A stretch of DNA of 64,000 nucleotides from Rickettsia endosymbiont of Culicoides impunctatus (GCA_020410785.1 CP084573.1:1054001-1118000), one strand, 5' to 3'; positions 50,984 to 60,582 are shown, counted from the stretch's first letter. Numbers and translations: made by a program. The notes: generated from the letters alone by a model not told the origin.

Positions 50984-52627
50984 TCAGACTTGCAGTAACT
51001 CAAAAGTAAAATTCTGGCTGCTGCAAGCCTCTCTTAAATCTCTCCAGTAATTATTCTTAATCCAATCCCCAATAAAGGCACTGGATGGTTTAAGAGTGAT
51101 CTTCTTGCTACTCACATCTTCGTCTATTGCTTCTAATTGGCTAAACCAGGTTTTATCAATGAATTCACCACATAACTTTAACAAATATTCCCTTATTTTA
51201 TACCATACTGACTTTGGGTCTAGTTGGCTTAGCCCTGAATAAATTGATGCTGATTTATTGCTAGTGGCAGTGGTGTTTTTGCTAATAATATGCAATAGAT
51301 CAACCTGCTTGCCATATACCTCTTGCACTTGATTAAGCAATGTGTCTTTATCAGTTTCTGACAAAGAGATATCTGCTAAATCAATCTGGTATTTATCGTC
51401 ACATACTCCAAAAAAACGACAACTAGTCAGTAATTTATCAGCAGTATCAGACTCAAAAGCTCCAACAATCTTGCGTTTCAACTGCCATAGTTCCGAAGTG
51501 TCTTGATTTGCTTCTACCGCCCTCAAACGAGCCTCACTTGCTCTGGTAGCAGCGTCCATGAAGTTAAAATTATCGTTATTTACCAAAGCTGGTTTACGCA
51601 GTTCATAAATCAAAGCTATTTTCATGTAATTCAGTACTGCTTGCTTGCAGGGAAAGCGACGATTAGGATATTTCTTGTTAAGGTGAATCAACAGCTTGTT
51701 AATGTAACTCAACTCGTAGTCAGTACCTGTTCTCATTCTTAACAAAGCCCCATCTTCTTTGGTCAATGGGTGAAACTCCTCTAGCTTCTTAGATGCATAC
51801 CAGCTTTTAACCTTGTTGGCAAGATTGCTAGTCCAACTTGATGATTCCCTACTTGGTTCTTGCTCTCTGCTATTTCCTGAAGCTCCGCCTGTTGAATCGA
51901 AATCTGAGTCTGACTCATCATCAGTTGGAGATGCGTCGCCGGAATTACTGTCTGGGGAATTGTAAGGTAACGTTTCACTTACTGAGCTTATCGTTACCTC
52001 AGGAGGTAAACTAAAGCTTTGCTCCTCAATTGATTCAGTTTTTGGTAAACTTTGTCCACAATTTTTTCCATTTTTTTTATATCTAGATAAAGATATAGAT
52101 ATATTATTATCTATTATATTGAGTGGAGAAAATTCTTTTTCAGTTGAGTGGTAATTTTTTTCCGGTTGAGTGAAAATTTTTTTATGGCTAGATCGATTAT
52201 TTATGTGATTAAAGTGAGAAGAATTATCGTTAGCTTTACGAAAATTTATAAATTTCTTAAGGAGTTTGATACATAAAATATTGCGGCATTTTATATTATA
52301 TTTGATTGTAGTAATTAAAGTGTGATGAATGAACCCACTTGTTTGTAATTCTCTTAGACATTGTGCAACCCGTTTTTGGCAAACTCCTAGTTCTTTCTCG
52401 AAGAAATGATAACCTTCTTGTAATTCTTCTACTTGCTTATCCTTATTATAAAACTGTAGACGAGAAACTATCAACGACAGGAGCTGACGGGAAGTCTTAC
52501 TTAATTGCTTACCACAATTATTGGTAAGGTTTCGCCATTCAGGCGGGACGAAATTACCGACTATATTATAGAAAATAGTATCTAGATTTTTAACTAAGAT
52601 ATCGGAAAAAGTTAATGATTCTGTCAT
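50984..52627 (-). CDS. plasmid-type replication protein with DnaA-like C-terminal domain
   Basis: A 547-residue protein. The N-terminal third has a winged-helix region (LLSLIVSRLQFYNKDKQVEE then FEKELGVCQKRVAQCLRELQ). A Ser/Asp-rich linker lies at residues about 225-270. The C-terminus (WYKIREYLLKLCGEFIDKTW then FSQLEAIDEDV ... IGDWIKNNYWRDL) has the DnaA domain I pattern. Rickettsia plasmids code for replication proteins of this kind. Here it lies beside tRNA-His and an IS21 remnant, suggesting an integrated plasmid or a plasmid-derived gene. The ATG has the strong site GGGGAGGAAGT, which may be sequestered (see leader). Confidence 0.75.
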   Translation of the reverse strand: MTESLTFSDILVKNLDTIFYNIVGNFVPPEWRNLTNNCGKQLSKTSRQLLSLIVSRLQFYNKDKQVEELQEGYHFFEKELGVCQKRVAQCLRELQTSGFIHHTLITTIKYNIKCRNILCIKLLKKFINFRKANDNSSHFNHINNRSSHKKIFTQPEKNYHSTEKEFSPLNIIDNNISISLSRYKKNGKNCGQSLPKTESIEEQSFSLPPEVTISSVSETLPYNSPDSNSGDASPTDDESDSDFDSTGGASGNSREQEPSRESSSWTSNLANKVKSWYASKKLEEFHPLTKEDGALLRMRTGTDYELSYINKLLIHLNKKYPNRRFPCKQAVLNYMKIALIYELRKPALVNNDNFNFMDAATRASEARLRAVEANQDTSELWQLKRKIVGAFESDTADKLLTSCRFFGVCDDKYQIDLADISLSETDKDTLLNQVQEVYGKQVDLLHIISKNTTATSNKSASIYSGLSQLDPKSVWYKIREYLLKLCGEFIDKTWFSQLEAIDEDVSSKKITLKPSSAFIGDWIKNNYWRDLREACSSQNFTFELLQV

Positions 52628-52632
52628 ACTTC

Positions 52633-52686
52633 CTCCCCGTGAAAAACGGTTAAAAATAGACCTTTTTGTAGGTCAATTTTGGGGAG
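52633..52686 (-). promoter_or_regulatory. nested inverted repeats in the leader of the replication gene
   Basis: On the transcript CTCCCC (52686-52681) can pair with the Shine-Dalgarno GGGGAG (52638-52633). Inside lies GACCT/AGGTC, and CCGT pairs with ACGG that uses part of the same G-run. The last two pairings exclude each other, so a switch between open and closed ribosome site is possible. No ligand or antisense partner is visible. Confidence 0.45.
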
Positions 52687-52743
52687 TTTTACTGGAAAAC
52701 CAAAATAAAAATGTTTGAGTGAAGTTATAAAACCTTGAGAAGG

Positions 52744-52821
52744 TGGGGCGAAAGACGGGGCTTGAACCCGCGACCCTCAGATCCACAATCTGATGCTCTA
52801 ACCAACTGAGCTACATCCGCC
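52744..52821 (-). tRNA. tRNA-His (anticodon GTG)
   Basis: The minus strand folds into a tRNA: acceptor GCGGATG with CTTTCGC (one mismatch and one wobble), D-arm GCTCAGTTGGTTAGAGC, anticodon stem CAGAT with loop TGTGGAT around GTG, and T-arm GCGGGTTCAAGCCCCGT. The extra G at -1 (52821) opposite discriminator C73, the identity mark of tRNA-His, is present, and CCA is encoded. A short stem ACCTT/AAGGT and T-run just past the 3' end may terminate it. Confidence 0.93.
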
Positions 52822-52967
52822 ATATAACCTGCGTTAAAGTAAATTATTATTACCTGTAAGTCAAGTATATTTATAACTAACTGTCGATAACTGTAAATTG
52901 CAATCATTTTTTGTCCCCCTGACCACATAAAAAATCAGTTAATTTTAGTTAAAATTCTTGATAATTT

Positions 52968-53162
52968 TTAATTAATACAATAATCTACATTTTTTCCTCC
53001 TCTAAAACTTTTATTACCAGTTTCTATGATTTGACAACGATGGGTTATCCTGTCGATAATTGTCTTTGTTGCCTTAGGATTACCAAATATATCTCCCCAT
53101 TCTTCAAATCTCAAATAATGTGTCGTTATAACCAGTGACGACTGTTCATATAATTTTGCCAA
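52968..53162 (-). pseudogene. IS21 IstB ATPase remnant (C-terminal 64 residues)
   Basis: The piece AKLYEQSSLVITTHYLRFEE then WGDIFGNPKATKTIIDRITH and QIIETGNKSFR matches the C-terminal part of IstB helper ATPases (LYERGS..VTSNL.F..WGE.FGD... DRL.H ... GNS.R). No istA or N-terminal IstB is found; the MFS gene stop is 6 bases away, so the insertion was truncated on that side. Confidence 0.8.
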
Positions 53163-53168
53163 CAGCCC

Positions 53169-54404
53169 CTAACTATTCTTTTCTGTTGGTTGCTTATTAA
53201 TGGCAATATAAAACACTAACATCATGCTAATTGCAATGATCAGTATAAATAATGGTAATTGTATCAATGTTCCGTCATGCATATGTCCCATTAATATTGT
53301 AAAGCCTGCTGCAATTACATAATACATAAAACCATAAAGTGAAGATGCCGTGCCAACAAATTGACCATAATTTTCCAAAGCTTGGCTAAAGCAATTGGTC
53401 ATTACCATCATGGCACCAGTATTAATCATGCTCATCCATAATAAAGTTTGTAATACAGATACTGTTACATCATCTTTATTAATTAGACCAAAATAACTAG
53501 ATGAAAAGAATAGCAGAGCTCCTAAGCACATAAGTTTAATACCTGCAAAAATAATATTGTCAGATGTTATTTGCAATTTGTTCATCCTTTTAGATATCAT
53601 CCCACCTAAAATTGAAGGAATACATAAAAATAATGCTATCATACCAAATGATGAAGCTGCCATATTTAGTCCTGAGATAAAATAAAAAGGTGCTTCAGCA
53701 AAATAGCCAAATCCAATACCATTTACTGCTCCAATTAAAAATACGAAACCGAGCAATCTTATATCTCTGATCATTTTATTAAAACATTCTTTATACAATA
53801 TAATAATCGAGCGTTTAGTCTCTAGATTTTGGTTAGTTTCTGGAAGTTTAGCTGATACTAACAACATAATTAATATTGCCATTACGATTAATACAAGAAA
53901 TACAGCTGACCAATGATAAAATTTTATTACCAAACTACCGATCATTGACCCTGTAGCAGGAGCAAAAGCCATAGCAATACTTATAGTTGAGAATATCCTG
54001 CCACGATCTTGCGGTTTTATTGCATCTCTAACTATGGTTTGTCCTAATACTGACCCAACACTAGCCCCAAAAGCTTGCATAAATCTTGCAGCTAGTAACA
54101 TATTTATATTATCTGCTAGATAACAAATGTAGCATGATAAGGCGTAAATCAAAAATCCTATAAGTAGACAAGGCTTACGTCCATAAGAATCAGATAAGTT
54201 ACCCCATAGTAAAACCCCAACAGCAAAACCAAACAAATAAATAGTAAGGGTATATTCAGCTAAATTAGCACTAATTGCTAAATCCTTGGCTAAGCTAGGA
54301 AGTGAGGGGGTATAAATAGTTTCGCTTAGTATCGGTATTGCAATAATTAATATAATAATGTATAATGGTATAATGAGGGTGTTTTTAATTTTATCTGATT
54401 TCAT
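53169..54404 (-). CDS. MFS multidrug transporter, Bcr/CflA type
   Basis: A twelve-helix inner-membrane exporter of 411 residues. Helix 1 reads TLIIPLYIIILIIAIPILSE; the MFS signature is present in LLWGNLSDSYGRKPCLLIGF (motif A), and RDAIKPQDRGRIFSTISIAM (loop) is typical of the Bcr/CflA DHA1 group. Substrate unknown. The 3' end abuts the IstB remnant. The regulator gene lies 127 bases upstream. Confidence 0.9.
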   Translation of the reverse strand: MKSDKIKNTLIIPLYIIILIIAIPILSETIYTPSLPSLAKDLAISANLAEYTLTIYLFGFAVGVLLWGNLSDSYGRKPCLLIGFLIYALSCYICYLADNINMLLAARFMQAFGASVGSVLGQTIVRDAIKPQDRGRIFSTISIAMAFAPATGSMIGSLVIKFYHWSAVFLVLIVMAILIMLLVSAKLPETNQNLETKRSIIILYKECFNKMIRDIRLLGFVFLIGAVNGIGFGYFAEAPFYFISGLNMAASSFGMIALFLCIPSILGGMISKRMNKLQITSDNIIFAGIKLMCLGALLFFSSSYFGLINKDDVTVSVLQTLLWMSMINTGAMMVMTNCFSQALENYGQFVGTASSLYGFMYYVIAAGFTILMGHMHDGTLIQLPLFILIIAISMMLVFYIAINKQPTEKNS

Positions 54405-54531
54405 AACAACTAATCTATTGGTTTGTACTTTTATATATTAAAATATTCAGAACATTACACCAAGTTTTTAAAATTGCAAGTTGTATATCTTTTGCAAGAA
54501 TTATATGAGAAATTTTTGATAATTTCTTACT

Positions 54532-55242
54532 TTAATCCTGAATATCTGGTAAATCAAGGCAATACCCTGTAGAACGAACTGTTCTTATAAATATTTCAGA
54601 TTCTTTGTTTTTTATAGATGCTCTTATTCTATTTACATGTACATCAATAGTACGCAGGTCAATAATCGTATCCTTGCCCCACACTTTGTCTAGAATATCT
54701 TGACGGGAAAATATTACTTTAGGTGATTTTATGAAAAGTTGTAGAATCTTGAATTCTGTTGGTCCTAGACGAATTATCCGACCGCTATTAGTTACTTTAT
54801 AGGTGGTAAGATCCATAGTAACTTCTTTGTATTTTATAACTTTATCTTGTAAAATCAAATTAGAGCGTCTTAATAAAGATCTTATTAAGAGCATTAGTTG
54901 ATCTGACGTGAATGGTTTTATGAGAGAAGCAACAAAGTTGTTATCTTCTAAAGTGTAGTTAGACGGAGACTCGCCAGGGTGTAACAAAAAAATTATTGGT
55001 ACTTTCGCTAAGCCGTCAATTTCTCTTATTGTAATTGCTATATCTGTAGCAACTTTATCTTGTACTATCGAATCAATAATAATGACATCAGGGGGATTTG
55101 TAGTAGAAAAAGATATAGCCTTTTCTGCTGTATTAGCCCTAATAAGATTAAACCATGCTCTCTCTATAACATTAGATAAAGAAGCGTTAATGCTTTTAGT
55201 TGATTCTATAATAAGAATTATAGGTGGTAATTTATCAAACAT
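54532..55242 (-). CDS. OmpR/PhoB-type response regulator
   Basis: A 236-residue regulator. The receiver domain has the probable phospho-acceptor Asp in DVIIIDSIV (about residue 57) and the conserved Lys-Pro in SLIKPFTSDQ; the acidic pair near the N-terminus is weak (IIES instead of DD), so phosphorylation may be altered. The C-terminal winged helix has RLGPTEFKILQLFIKSP, SRQDILDKVWG and the recognition helix RTIDVHVNRIRASIKNK. No cognate kinase is adjacent. Confidence 0.88.
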   Translation of the reverse strand: MFDKLPPIILIIESTKSINASLSNVIERAWFNLIRANTAEKAISFSTTNPPDVIIIDSIVQDKVATDIAITIREIDGLAKVPIIFLLHPGESPSNYTLEDNNFVASLIKPFTSDQLMLLIRSLLRRSNLILQDKVIKYKEVTMDLTTYKVTNSGRIIRLGPTEFKILQLFIKSPKVIFSRQDILDKVWGKDTIIDLRTIDVHVNRIRASIKNKESEIFIRTVRSTGYCLDLPDIQD

Positions 55243-55721
55243 TTTAAATACTAATTAAATGAAGATTTTAGGCATAACTAACTCCTTTTCTTGTATATCC
55301 AAATTATTTGAAAAATTGGAGCATAAACAAAAGGTGAGTGTGTTAAGACGACATATACATAATTATTAAGTAAAGTGCGTCAACCTCCAAAGTTTTGCGA
55401 AACCAATTCTAAAGCAAAAGAGTATAATTTAGTTATGCAAGAGTCTAATGTTACATTATTGTAAATTATTGTAATGATATTAAACTTAACTTTTTAAAGT
55501 GCAATATTATCGAATTAATTAATAAATTTCTACTAAATTTATTAACATAAGTCTACTAATTTAATTATTTGTTTACAGACCGTAGAAAACGGTTGTAATT
55601 ATGCAATTATTAGAGATATTTTAGAGATTCATTAATTATGCCTTATAGTAAAGATAACACTTGAATTAAATGTTTTTTGTTGTTATAAATAACTTTATTT
55701 TGTAGCTGGAGATTCTTATAT
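55243..55721. other. non-coding spacer with a partial family C repeat
   Basis: It contains a half family C repeat (AAATTATTTGAAAAATTGGA, 55301-55320) and AT-rich sequence with a small hairpin ACCGTAGAAAACGGT (55580-55594). It should hold the promoters of the regulator and of rpsF, which diverge; I cannot place them with confidence. I see no gene. Confidence 0.5.
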
Positions 55722-56096
55722 ATGGCTTTTTACGAATCAGTTTTTATCATACGGCAAGATATTTCGTCTGCTGATGTAGATAAAATTACCGATGATTTTA
55801 CTAAAATTGTTGAAGATAGTAATGGTGAGGTTGTTAAAACTGAATATTGGGGTTTAAGAAGTTTAGCCTATAAAATTGGTAATAACAAAAAAGGACATTA
55901 TGTTTTTATGGGGCTTAAAACTGACTTTTCAGTAATAACTGAAATGGAAAGGAAAATGAAGCTAAGCGAAAATATTATTAGGTTTATTAATATAAATGTT
56001 GATTCAATAAGTATTGAACCTTCGCCGATTTTAAGAAGTAAAAGTTTAGACCATGAAGAAATAGTGGATGTAACAATTAATAAAGACTCAATATAA
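55722..56096 (+). CDS. rpsF: 30S ribosomal protein S6
   Basis: Binds 16S rRNA with S18 in the small subunit platform. 124 residues: [20 protein letters not shown], the conserved [20 protein letters not shown] and [10 protein letters not shown]. First gene of rpsF-rpsR-rplI. A GCTGGAG ribosome site precedes the ATG. Confidence 0.97.
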   Translation: MAFYESVFIIRQDISSADVDKITDDFTKIVEDSNGEVVKTEYWGLRSLAYKIGNNKKGHYVFMGLKTDFSVITEMERKMKLSENIIRFININVDSISIEPSPILRSKSLDHEEIVDVTINKDSI

Positions 56097-56116
56097 TAAA
56101 ATTGGAAAAGATTAAA

Positions 56117-56401
56117 ATGTTTGAAAATGATGCTACTGACTCCAAGTCAATGACTAGAATGGCTGATAGAACCAATAAAAGGGTGTTTTTTAGAAAACGT
56201 AAAGGTTGCCCTCTCTCTATTGCAAATGCTCCAATAATTGATTACAAGAATCCTGACTTGTTAATAAAATTTGTATCGGAGGGTGGTAGAATGCTACCTA
56301 GCAGGATCACCAATGTATGTGCCAAAAAACAAAGAAAACTGAAAAATGCTATAAAAATTGCTAGAATTCTAGCATTGTTACCTTTTGTGTTTCAAGTTTG
56401 A
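56117..56401 (+). CDS. rpsR: 30S ribosomal protein S18
   Basis: The protein contains [19 protein letters not shown], the rRNA-binding [20 protein letters not shown] and [11 protein letters not shown], all typical of S18. I chose ATG 56117 over a TTG at 56102 because GGAAAAG lies upstream at ribosome-site distance. It follows rpsF by 20 bases. Confidence 0.96.
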   Translation: MFENDATDSKSMTRMADRTNKRVFFRKRKGCPLSIANAPIIDYKNPDLLIKFVSEGGRMLPSRITNVCAKKQRKLKNAIKIARILALLPFVFQV

Positions 56402-56414
56402 GCAGAGGAATAAA

Positions 56415-56966
56415 ATGGAAGTTATTTTGATTAAACCCGTAAGAAAGCTCGGGAAAATTGCAGAAATTCTTAAGGTAAAAAGAGGATTTGCTCGTAATTA
56501 TCTTATCCCTAGGAAATTAGCAATTAGGGCAACAGAGATTAATAAACAGTTCATAGAAACTCAAAAACATGATCTTGAGGAAAAAGACCTAAAAATAAGA
56601 TCTGAGGCAGAAGCTATTAATAATATCATAAGTAGTAAAGAACTGGTCTTTATTAGACAGTCTTCTGATGATGGTCGGTTGTTTGGTTCAGTGAATAATA
56701 AAGAAATTTCCGAAAGTTTATCTAAGACTTCTTCACAGTTAATATCACATTTAAATATCATTCTTAACAAGCCGATAAAATCAACAGGTGTATTTGTGGT
56801 AGAGGTCAGATTGCACGCTGATCTTAGCACAAACATAACAGTAATTGTGGCACGATCAGAATCTGAAGCACAAGATTATGCAAGGAGCAACAAGCAAGAT
56901 GCTATTAGTCCTCTTGAGAGTTTTGATCAACAAGAAAATTTTACTCCTAACGATGAAGCAATATAA
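56415..56966 (+). CDS. rplI: 50S ribosomal protein L9
   Basis: ATG 56415 gives [20 protein letters not shown] with the L9 signature [17 protein letters not shown] and the C-terminal domain [17 protein letters not shown]. The 183 residues exceed the usual 150 because of an acidic C-terminal tail ([16 protein letters not shown]), which is common in Rickettsiales. AGAGGA lies 7 bases upstream. Confidence 0.96.
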   Translation: MEVILIKPVRKLGKIAEILKVKRGFARNYLIPRKLAIRATEINKQFIETQKHDLEEKDLKIRSEAEAINNIISSKELVFIRQSSDDGRLFGSVNNKEISESLSKTSSQLISHLNIILNKPIKSTGVFVVEVRLHADLSTNITVIVARSESEAQDYARSNKQDAISPLESFDQQENFTPNDEAI

Positions 56967-56984
56967 GATTAGAGACTAGTTTTG

Positions 56985-57180
56985 AAAAGAGGCTTCCTGT
57001 ATAAGTCAATCTAGTTGGTGATTATTTTTTCGTTGAAATTTGCTTCCACTCTTCATAGCTTGTCCAAAAGCTAAGTAATAGAAGTAAGTGTCCTACGAAG
57101 AAGTAATCAACTCATAGCCAAAAAAATTACGTTTTCATTCCAATTAATTTTAGTTTGCGGACAAGCTCTATATACCATAA
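56985..57180. other. intergenic stretch with a repeat end
   Basis: GGCTTCCTGTATAAGTCAAT (56986-57005) is nearly repeated at 35549-35570. The rest, including CATAGCTTGTCCAAAAGCTA and GCGGACAAGCTC, looks like a decayed palindrome. No gene is supported. Confidence 0.35.
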
Positions 57181-57191
57181 GGAAAGATTAG

Positions 57192-60100
57192 CTATAGTTT
57201 TTCCTGCAGAGAATTTTGTTCTAAACGACTCTTAAGCCCTGTGAAATCGACTATTTTTGCATCTTGCTCCTGGCAGGCACAAGTAAAAATATATCTATTT
57301 TTGTCTGTAATTTTTTGAATACATTGCCCACAAATGCCTTTCATCATACATTGCATAGGAGAATTAATGCTTACTATTAGTTGGGGTTTTTTACCAAAAA
57401 AATCATCTTTTATATCTCTTATAGCTTGCATCATTTCTGAAACACCGGCGGCTATTATCCTATCTATAGCCAAATTATCCCAGAGAGAACAATACCCCAT
57501 TATAGCATACAGCAAATTACCCTTAACACTAATATCTTGCGACCGATTTTTTGATAAAATCCCCTCTTCACAACACCAAACTACTATATCAGCTGATTCT
57601 TCAATTTTTTCTTGATAAAATCTATCTTGTAAATTTTTATAACCAGCAAAATATATAATTTTACAATTATTATTTTTAAGAGCCTTGGCTATTGAGCATA
57701 AAACCACATTTCCAACCCCTCCTCCAATAAGAACTATATTGCTATCTTTCAATATCTCAGTTGGCTTACCATTAGGCCCCATTAGTACTACCTGCTCATT
57801 TTTCGATAAATATCTACATAAATTACTTGATTTACCACTTTGCCAAACTATCAAATGAATTAACCCATTTTTTGAATCAACATAAGCTCCAGCAATAGCC
57901 AAAGGTTCAATAATTTTTGCAATATCACTAGAATAATTTTGCAAACGGAAAAATTGCCCTGGTTGAAAATTCTTAGCAGCAAGAGGAGAATGTATTACAA
58001 GCTCTACTATCTTATCAGATAGAATATTAACCTCTTCAATACGACTCATTAATAGATAATCTAATTTAGCAAAGAAATCTATATAACTACCAGGAAAAAT
58101 TGGGCTATTTTGGGTAAGTTTTTCTCCGATATTTTTGTACCCTTCTTTACTACTTGCTATGGCTTTAACCACACTTCCAGAGTATAAAGGATCACAATCA
58201 CCAAAATATGTTACATTATAGTCAATTGATGAGAAATTGGGGACGTTGTCGCTCAATGCTCGCCTATTACTTGGCGTCGCTCCATCGCTCCTAGCCCCAA
58301 ATTCTCCTGAATTGACTATATCTTCTAAATGATTATTTACTACCTCTTTATCGATACCTATTGCCATCAGTACAGTTCGTGCCTTAAATTTTTTTCTTAC
58401 ACCTAAATTATCAAATTCTATCGATTGGGTATAGTTGTACTGATCAACATCAATACCTAAAGGTATCATATCCTCAACAAATTTTACACCATCCCCCATA
58501 GCATACATCACTTCCTCAGGGTTTAACTTATAGGCAGGAGAATCTTTTAATTTACCCCTATAACAAATTGTTACTCCACCTAATTCGTCTAGGATTTGCT
58601 TGATAGATTGTCTAGTTTGTGCTTGCTTAAATAATTTTGCATGCAAAATAAATTCTTCAGCTATTAATCTATCCTCATTTGTCCAATGTTGCTCTGTGTG
58701 CTTTTTACCATTCTTTACAACTGATAACTGATAGTTCTTTAGAAACTTTTCTACTTGTAATTTATAATAATTTAAGCTTTCAGTTGCTGCATCAATAGCG
58801 GTCAATCCACCACCAATAATGATAATAGGCATCCTGATAAGTAAATTAGTGATAGATTGCTCTAAAAAAGCTCCTCCTGATTGCAAGGTCATTAGAAAGT
58901 CGGAAGCTGTTCTAACACCTTTTGCAAGAAAATTTCTCATCTCAACGATTTTGGGCTTACCAGCCCCGGTACACAAGGCAACATGGTCAAATCCTAAATG
59001 AAATACCTGCTCCATAGTTATATTACTATCTAAGCTTACACCACCAAAAAGTTTAAACCGACTATTTCTTTGTAACATCAGACGTAATATCGTCAAATTA
59101 TTTTTATCCCATCTTGGAGTAATACCATATTCAGCCACTCCACCAAAACCTCCTGGTATTCTCTCTGATAAGTTTTTTTTATAATCAGACCAATATTTAA
59201 TAGGCTGGTTAACATCAAAAGGCAATGGGGTGATTTTTAAACCATCTATGGCTACTACATCATGCCCATCCCGTAATAAATAATGACTTAAACTAAAGCC
59301 AGCTGGTCCTTGACCAACTACTAAAACCTTATAATTAGTTGGAAGATTTGGTAAAGGAGCAAAAATGTTAAGCGGATTCCAATTGGTAAGTAATAAATAT
59401 ATTTCTACCCCATAAGGCAGAAGCAGAGTAGTCTCTAAGATATTAGATTCAACAAGAGGAATATCCACAGCTTGTTGCTTTTGATAGATGCAAGCATTGG
59501 AACAATCATTACAAATTCTGTGACCAGTAGCAGCTACCATTGGATTATCAATGATAATAATAGCAAGGGCAGCTAGATTAAATCCCTTTGATTTTACATA
59601 ATTCATCTCAGAGATTTTTTGCTTCAGCGGACATCCCGACTTTGACAGCATACTCTTCTGATTTGAGCATATTGCTGATAATAACCCTTTAGAACAGGAG
59701 TCTTTTTCCTGTTTATGACAATAGATGCAATAATGAGTATTATTTAAAACCACATCTAGATTGGATGTAGAATCTAAATAATCAAATCCTATTCTTGCAT
59801 TGTTTCTATACTTAGCTACCTTGTCATGGTCTATTAGATTATCTTTATCTATTTTTTGGGGTAGGGAAAATAGTTGATTTTCAACGTTATTATAAACCAT
59901 AAAAGCCGCATATTTTGCTGCTATATCTAACTCAAAAGCATATTTTTCAGCATCTAATTGCCATTCCATTACTTGACGAGCAAACTTATTCGTAAAATTA
60001 CTTTTGTCATTCTCGCAAGGGTGACATCCAACTTTCAGAAGTTTTTCTAGAGAATTTGATACACTAGCAAAATCAATCTCTTGCAATTTCTCATAAGGAT

Positions 60101-60437
60101 ATTTTTTTACTGCAACACGCTGAACAAACTTTCTCTTACATTCGTAAATTATATCAAACTCTTGATGGCTAAGTCTTATATTTGCTATTTCTTGCTCGAT
60201 AGCAAATAATTCAGCTAGAAAATCATCAAAAATAGGTGAAATTTCTAATAAAAAATCTGAGTAATATTGCTGATCAACTTGCTCAGGATTAGTTCTTAAT
60301 GATAAAATAGTTTGATAGAGAGAATAACTATGATTCTGCAAGAAATTTAAAAAAATTTCATCTAATTTTCTTAGACCTTGTAAATTGTTTAAATCAACAA
60401 AGTCTAAACCGGAATTTAAACCAAGGACAAGTGTCAT
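57192..60437 (-). CDS. GltD/PyrK-like FAD and Fe-S oxidoreductase with in-frame repeat
   Basis: A 1081-residue fused protein. Residues 1-330 are cysteine-rich with a probable Fe-S motif (HRICNDCSNACIYQKQ) as in the N-terminus of glutamate synthase small subunits. Residues about 365-760 are an FAD/NAD(P) disulphide-oxidoreductase-type domain (VLVVGQGPAGFSLSHYLLRD; IIIGGGLTAIDAATESL). Residues about 790-1070 are a ferredoxin-reductase/PyrK-like domain (FQPGQFFRLQNYSS, VLIGGGVGNVVLCSIAKAL) ending in a 2Fe-2S site (MKGICGQC and FTCACQEQD). The partner and donor are unknown; electron transfer between NAD(P)H and a redox carrier is likely. A 104-bp family A repeat adds residues 706-740 between the two redox domains. 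Confidence 0.8.
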   Translation of the reverse strand: MTLVLGLNSGLDFVDLNNLQGLRKLDEIFLNFLQNHSYSLYQTILSLRTNPEQVDQQYYSDFLLEISPIFDDFLAELFAIEQEIANIRLSHQEFDIIYECKRKFVQRVAVKKYPYEKLQEIDFASVSNSLEKLLKVGCHPCENDKSNFTNKFARQVMEWQLDAEKYAFELDIAAKYAAFMVYNNVENQLFSLPQKIDKDNLIDHDKVAKYRNNARIGFDYLDSTSNLDVVLNNTHYCIYCHKQEKDSCSKGLLSAICSNQKSMLSKSGCPLKQKISEMNYVKSKGFNLAALAIIIIDNPMVAATGHRICNDCSNACIYQKQQAVDIPLVESNILETTLLLPYGVEIYLLLTNWNPLNIFAPLPNLPTNYKVLVVGQGPAGFSLSHYLLRDGHDVVAIDGLKITPLPFDVNQPIKYWSDYKKNLSERIPGGFGGVAEYGITPRWDKNNLTILRLMLQRNSRFKLFGGVSLDSNITMEQVFHLGFDHVALCTGAGKPKIVEMRNFLAKGVRTASDFLMTLQSGGAFLEQSITNLLIRMPIIIIGGGLTAIDAATESLNYYKLQVEKFLKNYQLSVVKNGKKHTEQHWTNEDRLIAEEFILHAKLFKQAQTRQSIKQILDELGGVTICYRGKLKDSPAYKLNPEEVMYAMGDGVKFVEDMIPLGIDVDQYNYTQSIEFDNLGVRKKFKARTVLMAIGIDKEVVNNHLEDIVNSGEFGARSDGATPSNRRALSDNVPNFSSIDYNVTYFGDCDPLYSGSVVKAIASSKEGYKNIGEKLTQNSPIFPGSYIDFFAKLDYLLMSRIEEVNILSDKIVELVIHSPLAAKNFQPGQFFRLQNYSSDIAKIIEPLAIAGAYVDSKNGLIHLIVWQSGKSSNLCRYLSKNEQVVLMGPNGKPTEILKDSNIVLIGGGVGNVVLCSIAKALKNNNCKIIYFAGYKNLQDRFYQEKIEESADIVVWCCEEGILSKNRSQDISVKGNLLYAIMGYCSLWDNLAIDRIIAAGVSEMMQAIRDIKDDFFGKKPQLIVSINSPMQCMMKGICGQCIQKITDKNRYIFTCACQEQDAKIVDFTGLKSRLEQNSLQEKL
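58217..58320. repeat. 104-bp palindrome, family A, inside the GltD-like gene
   Basis: Identical ends to the other copies. It has one 3-base deletion in the core, so the frame is kept (SDGATPSNRRALSDNVPNFS). Confidence 0.92.
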
Positions 60438-60582
60438 ACCGTAATTCTAATTATGGTTTTATAGGCTCACATATGCTAACCCGAATAGCATTTATTTGAG
60501 ATAATCCCAACCATCATATCAAACTTACAGCCAGAATTCAAAATTAATACAGGGCAAAACGATGAGTTTATAAAAAAATTCT

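Noticed and set aside
55580..55594. S6:S18-binding leader motif upstream of rpsF
   Set aside because: Only a small ACCGT/ACGGT hairpin is seen, about 130 bases from the start codon, without the rest of the known motif.
7242..58320. CRISPR array from spaced repeats
   Set aside because: The repeats are scattered singly, palindromic over their whole length and partly inside genes; there is no regular spacing and there are no cas genes.
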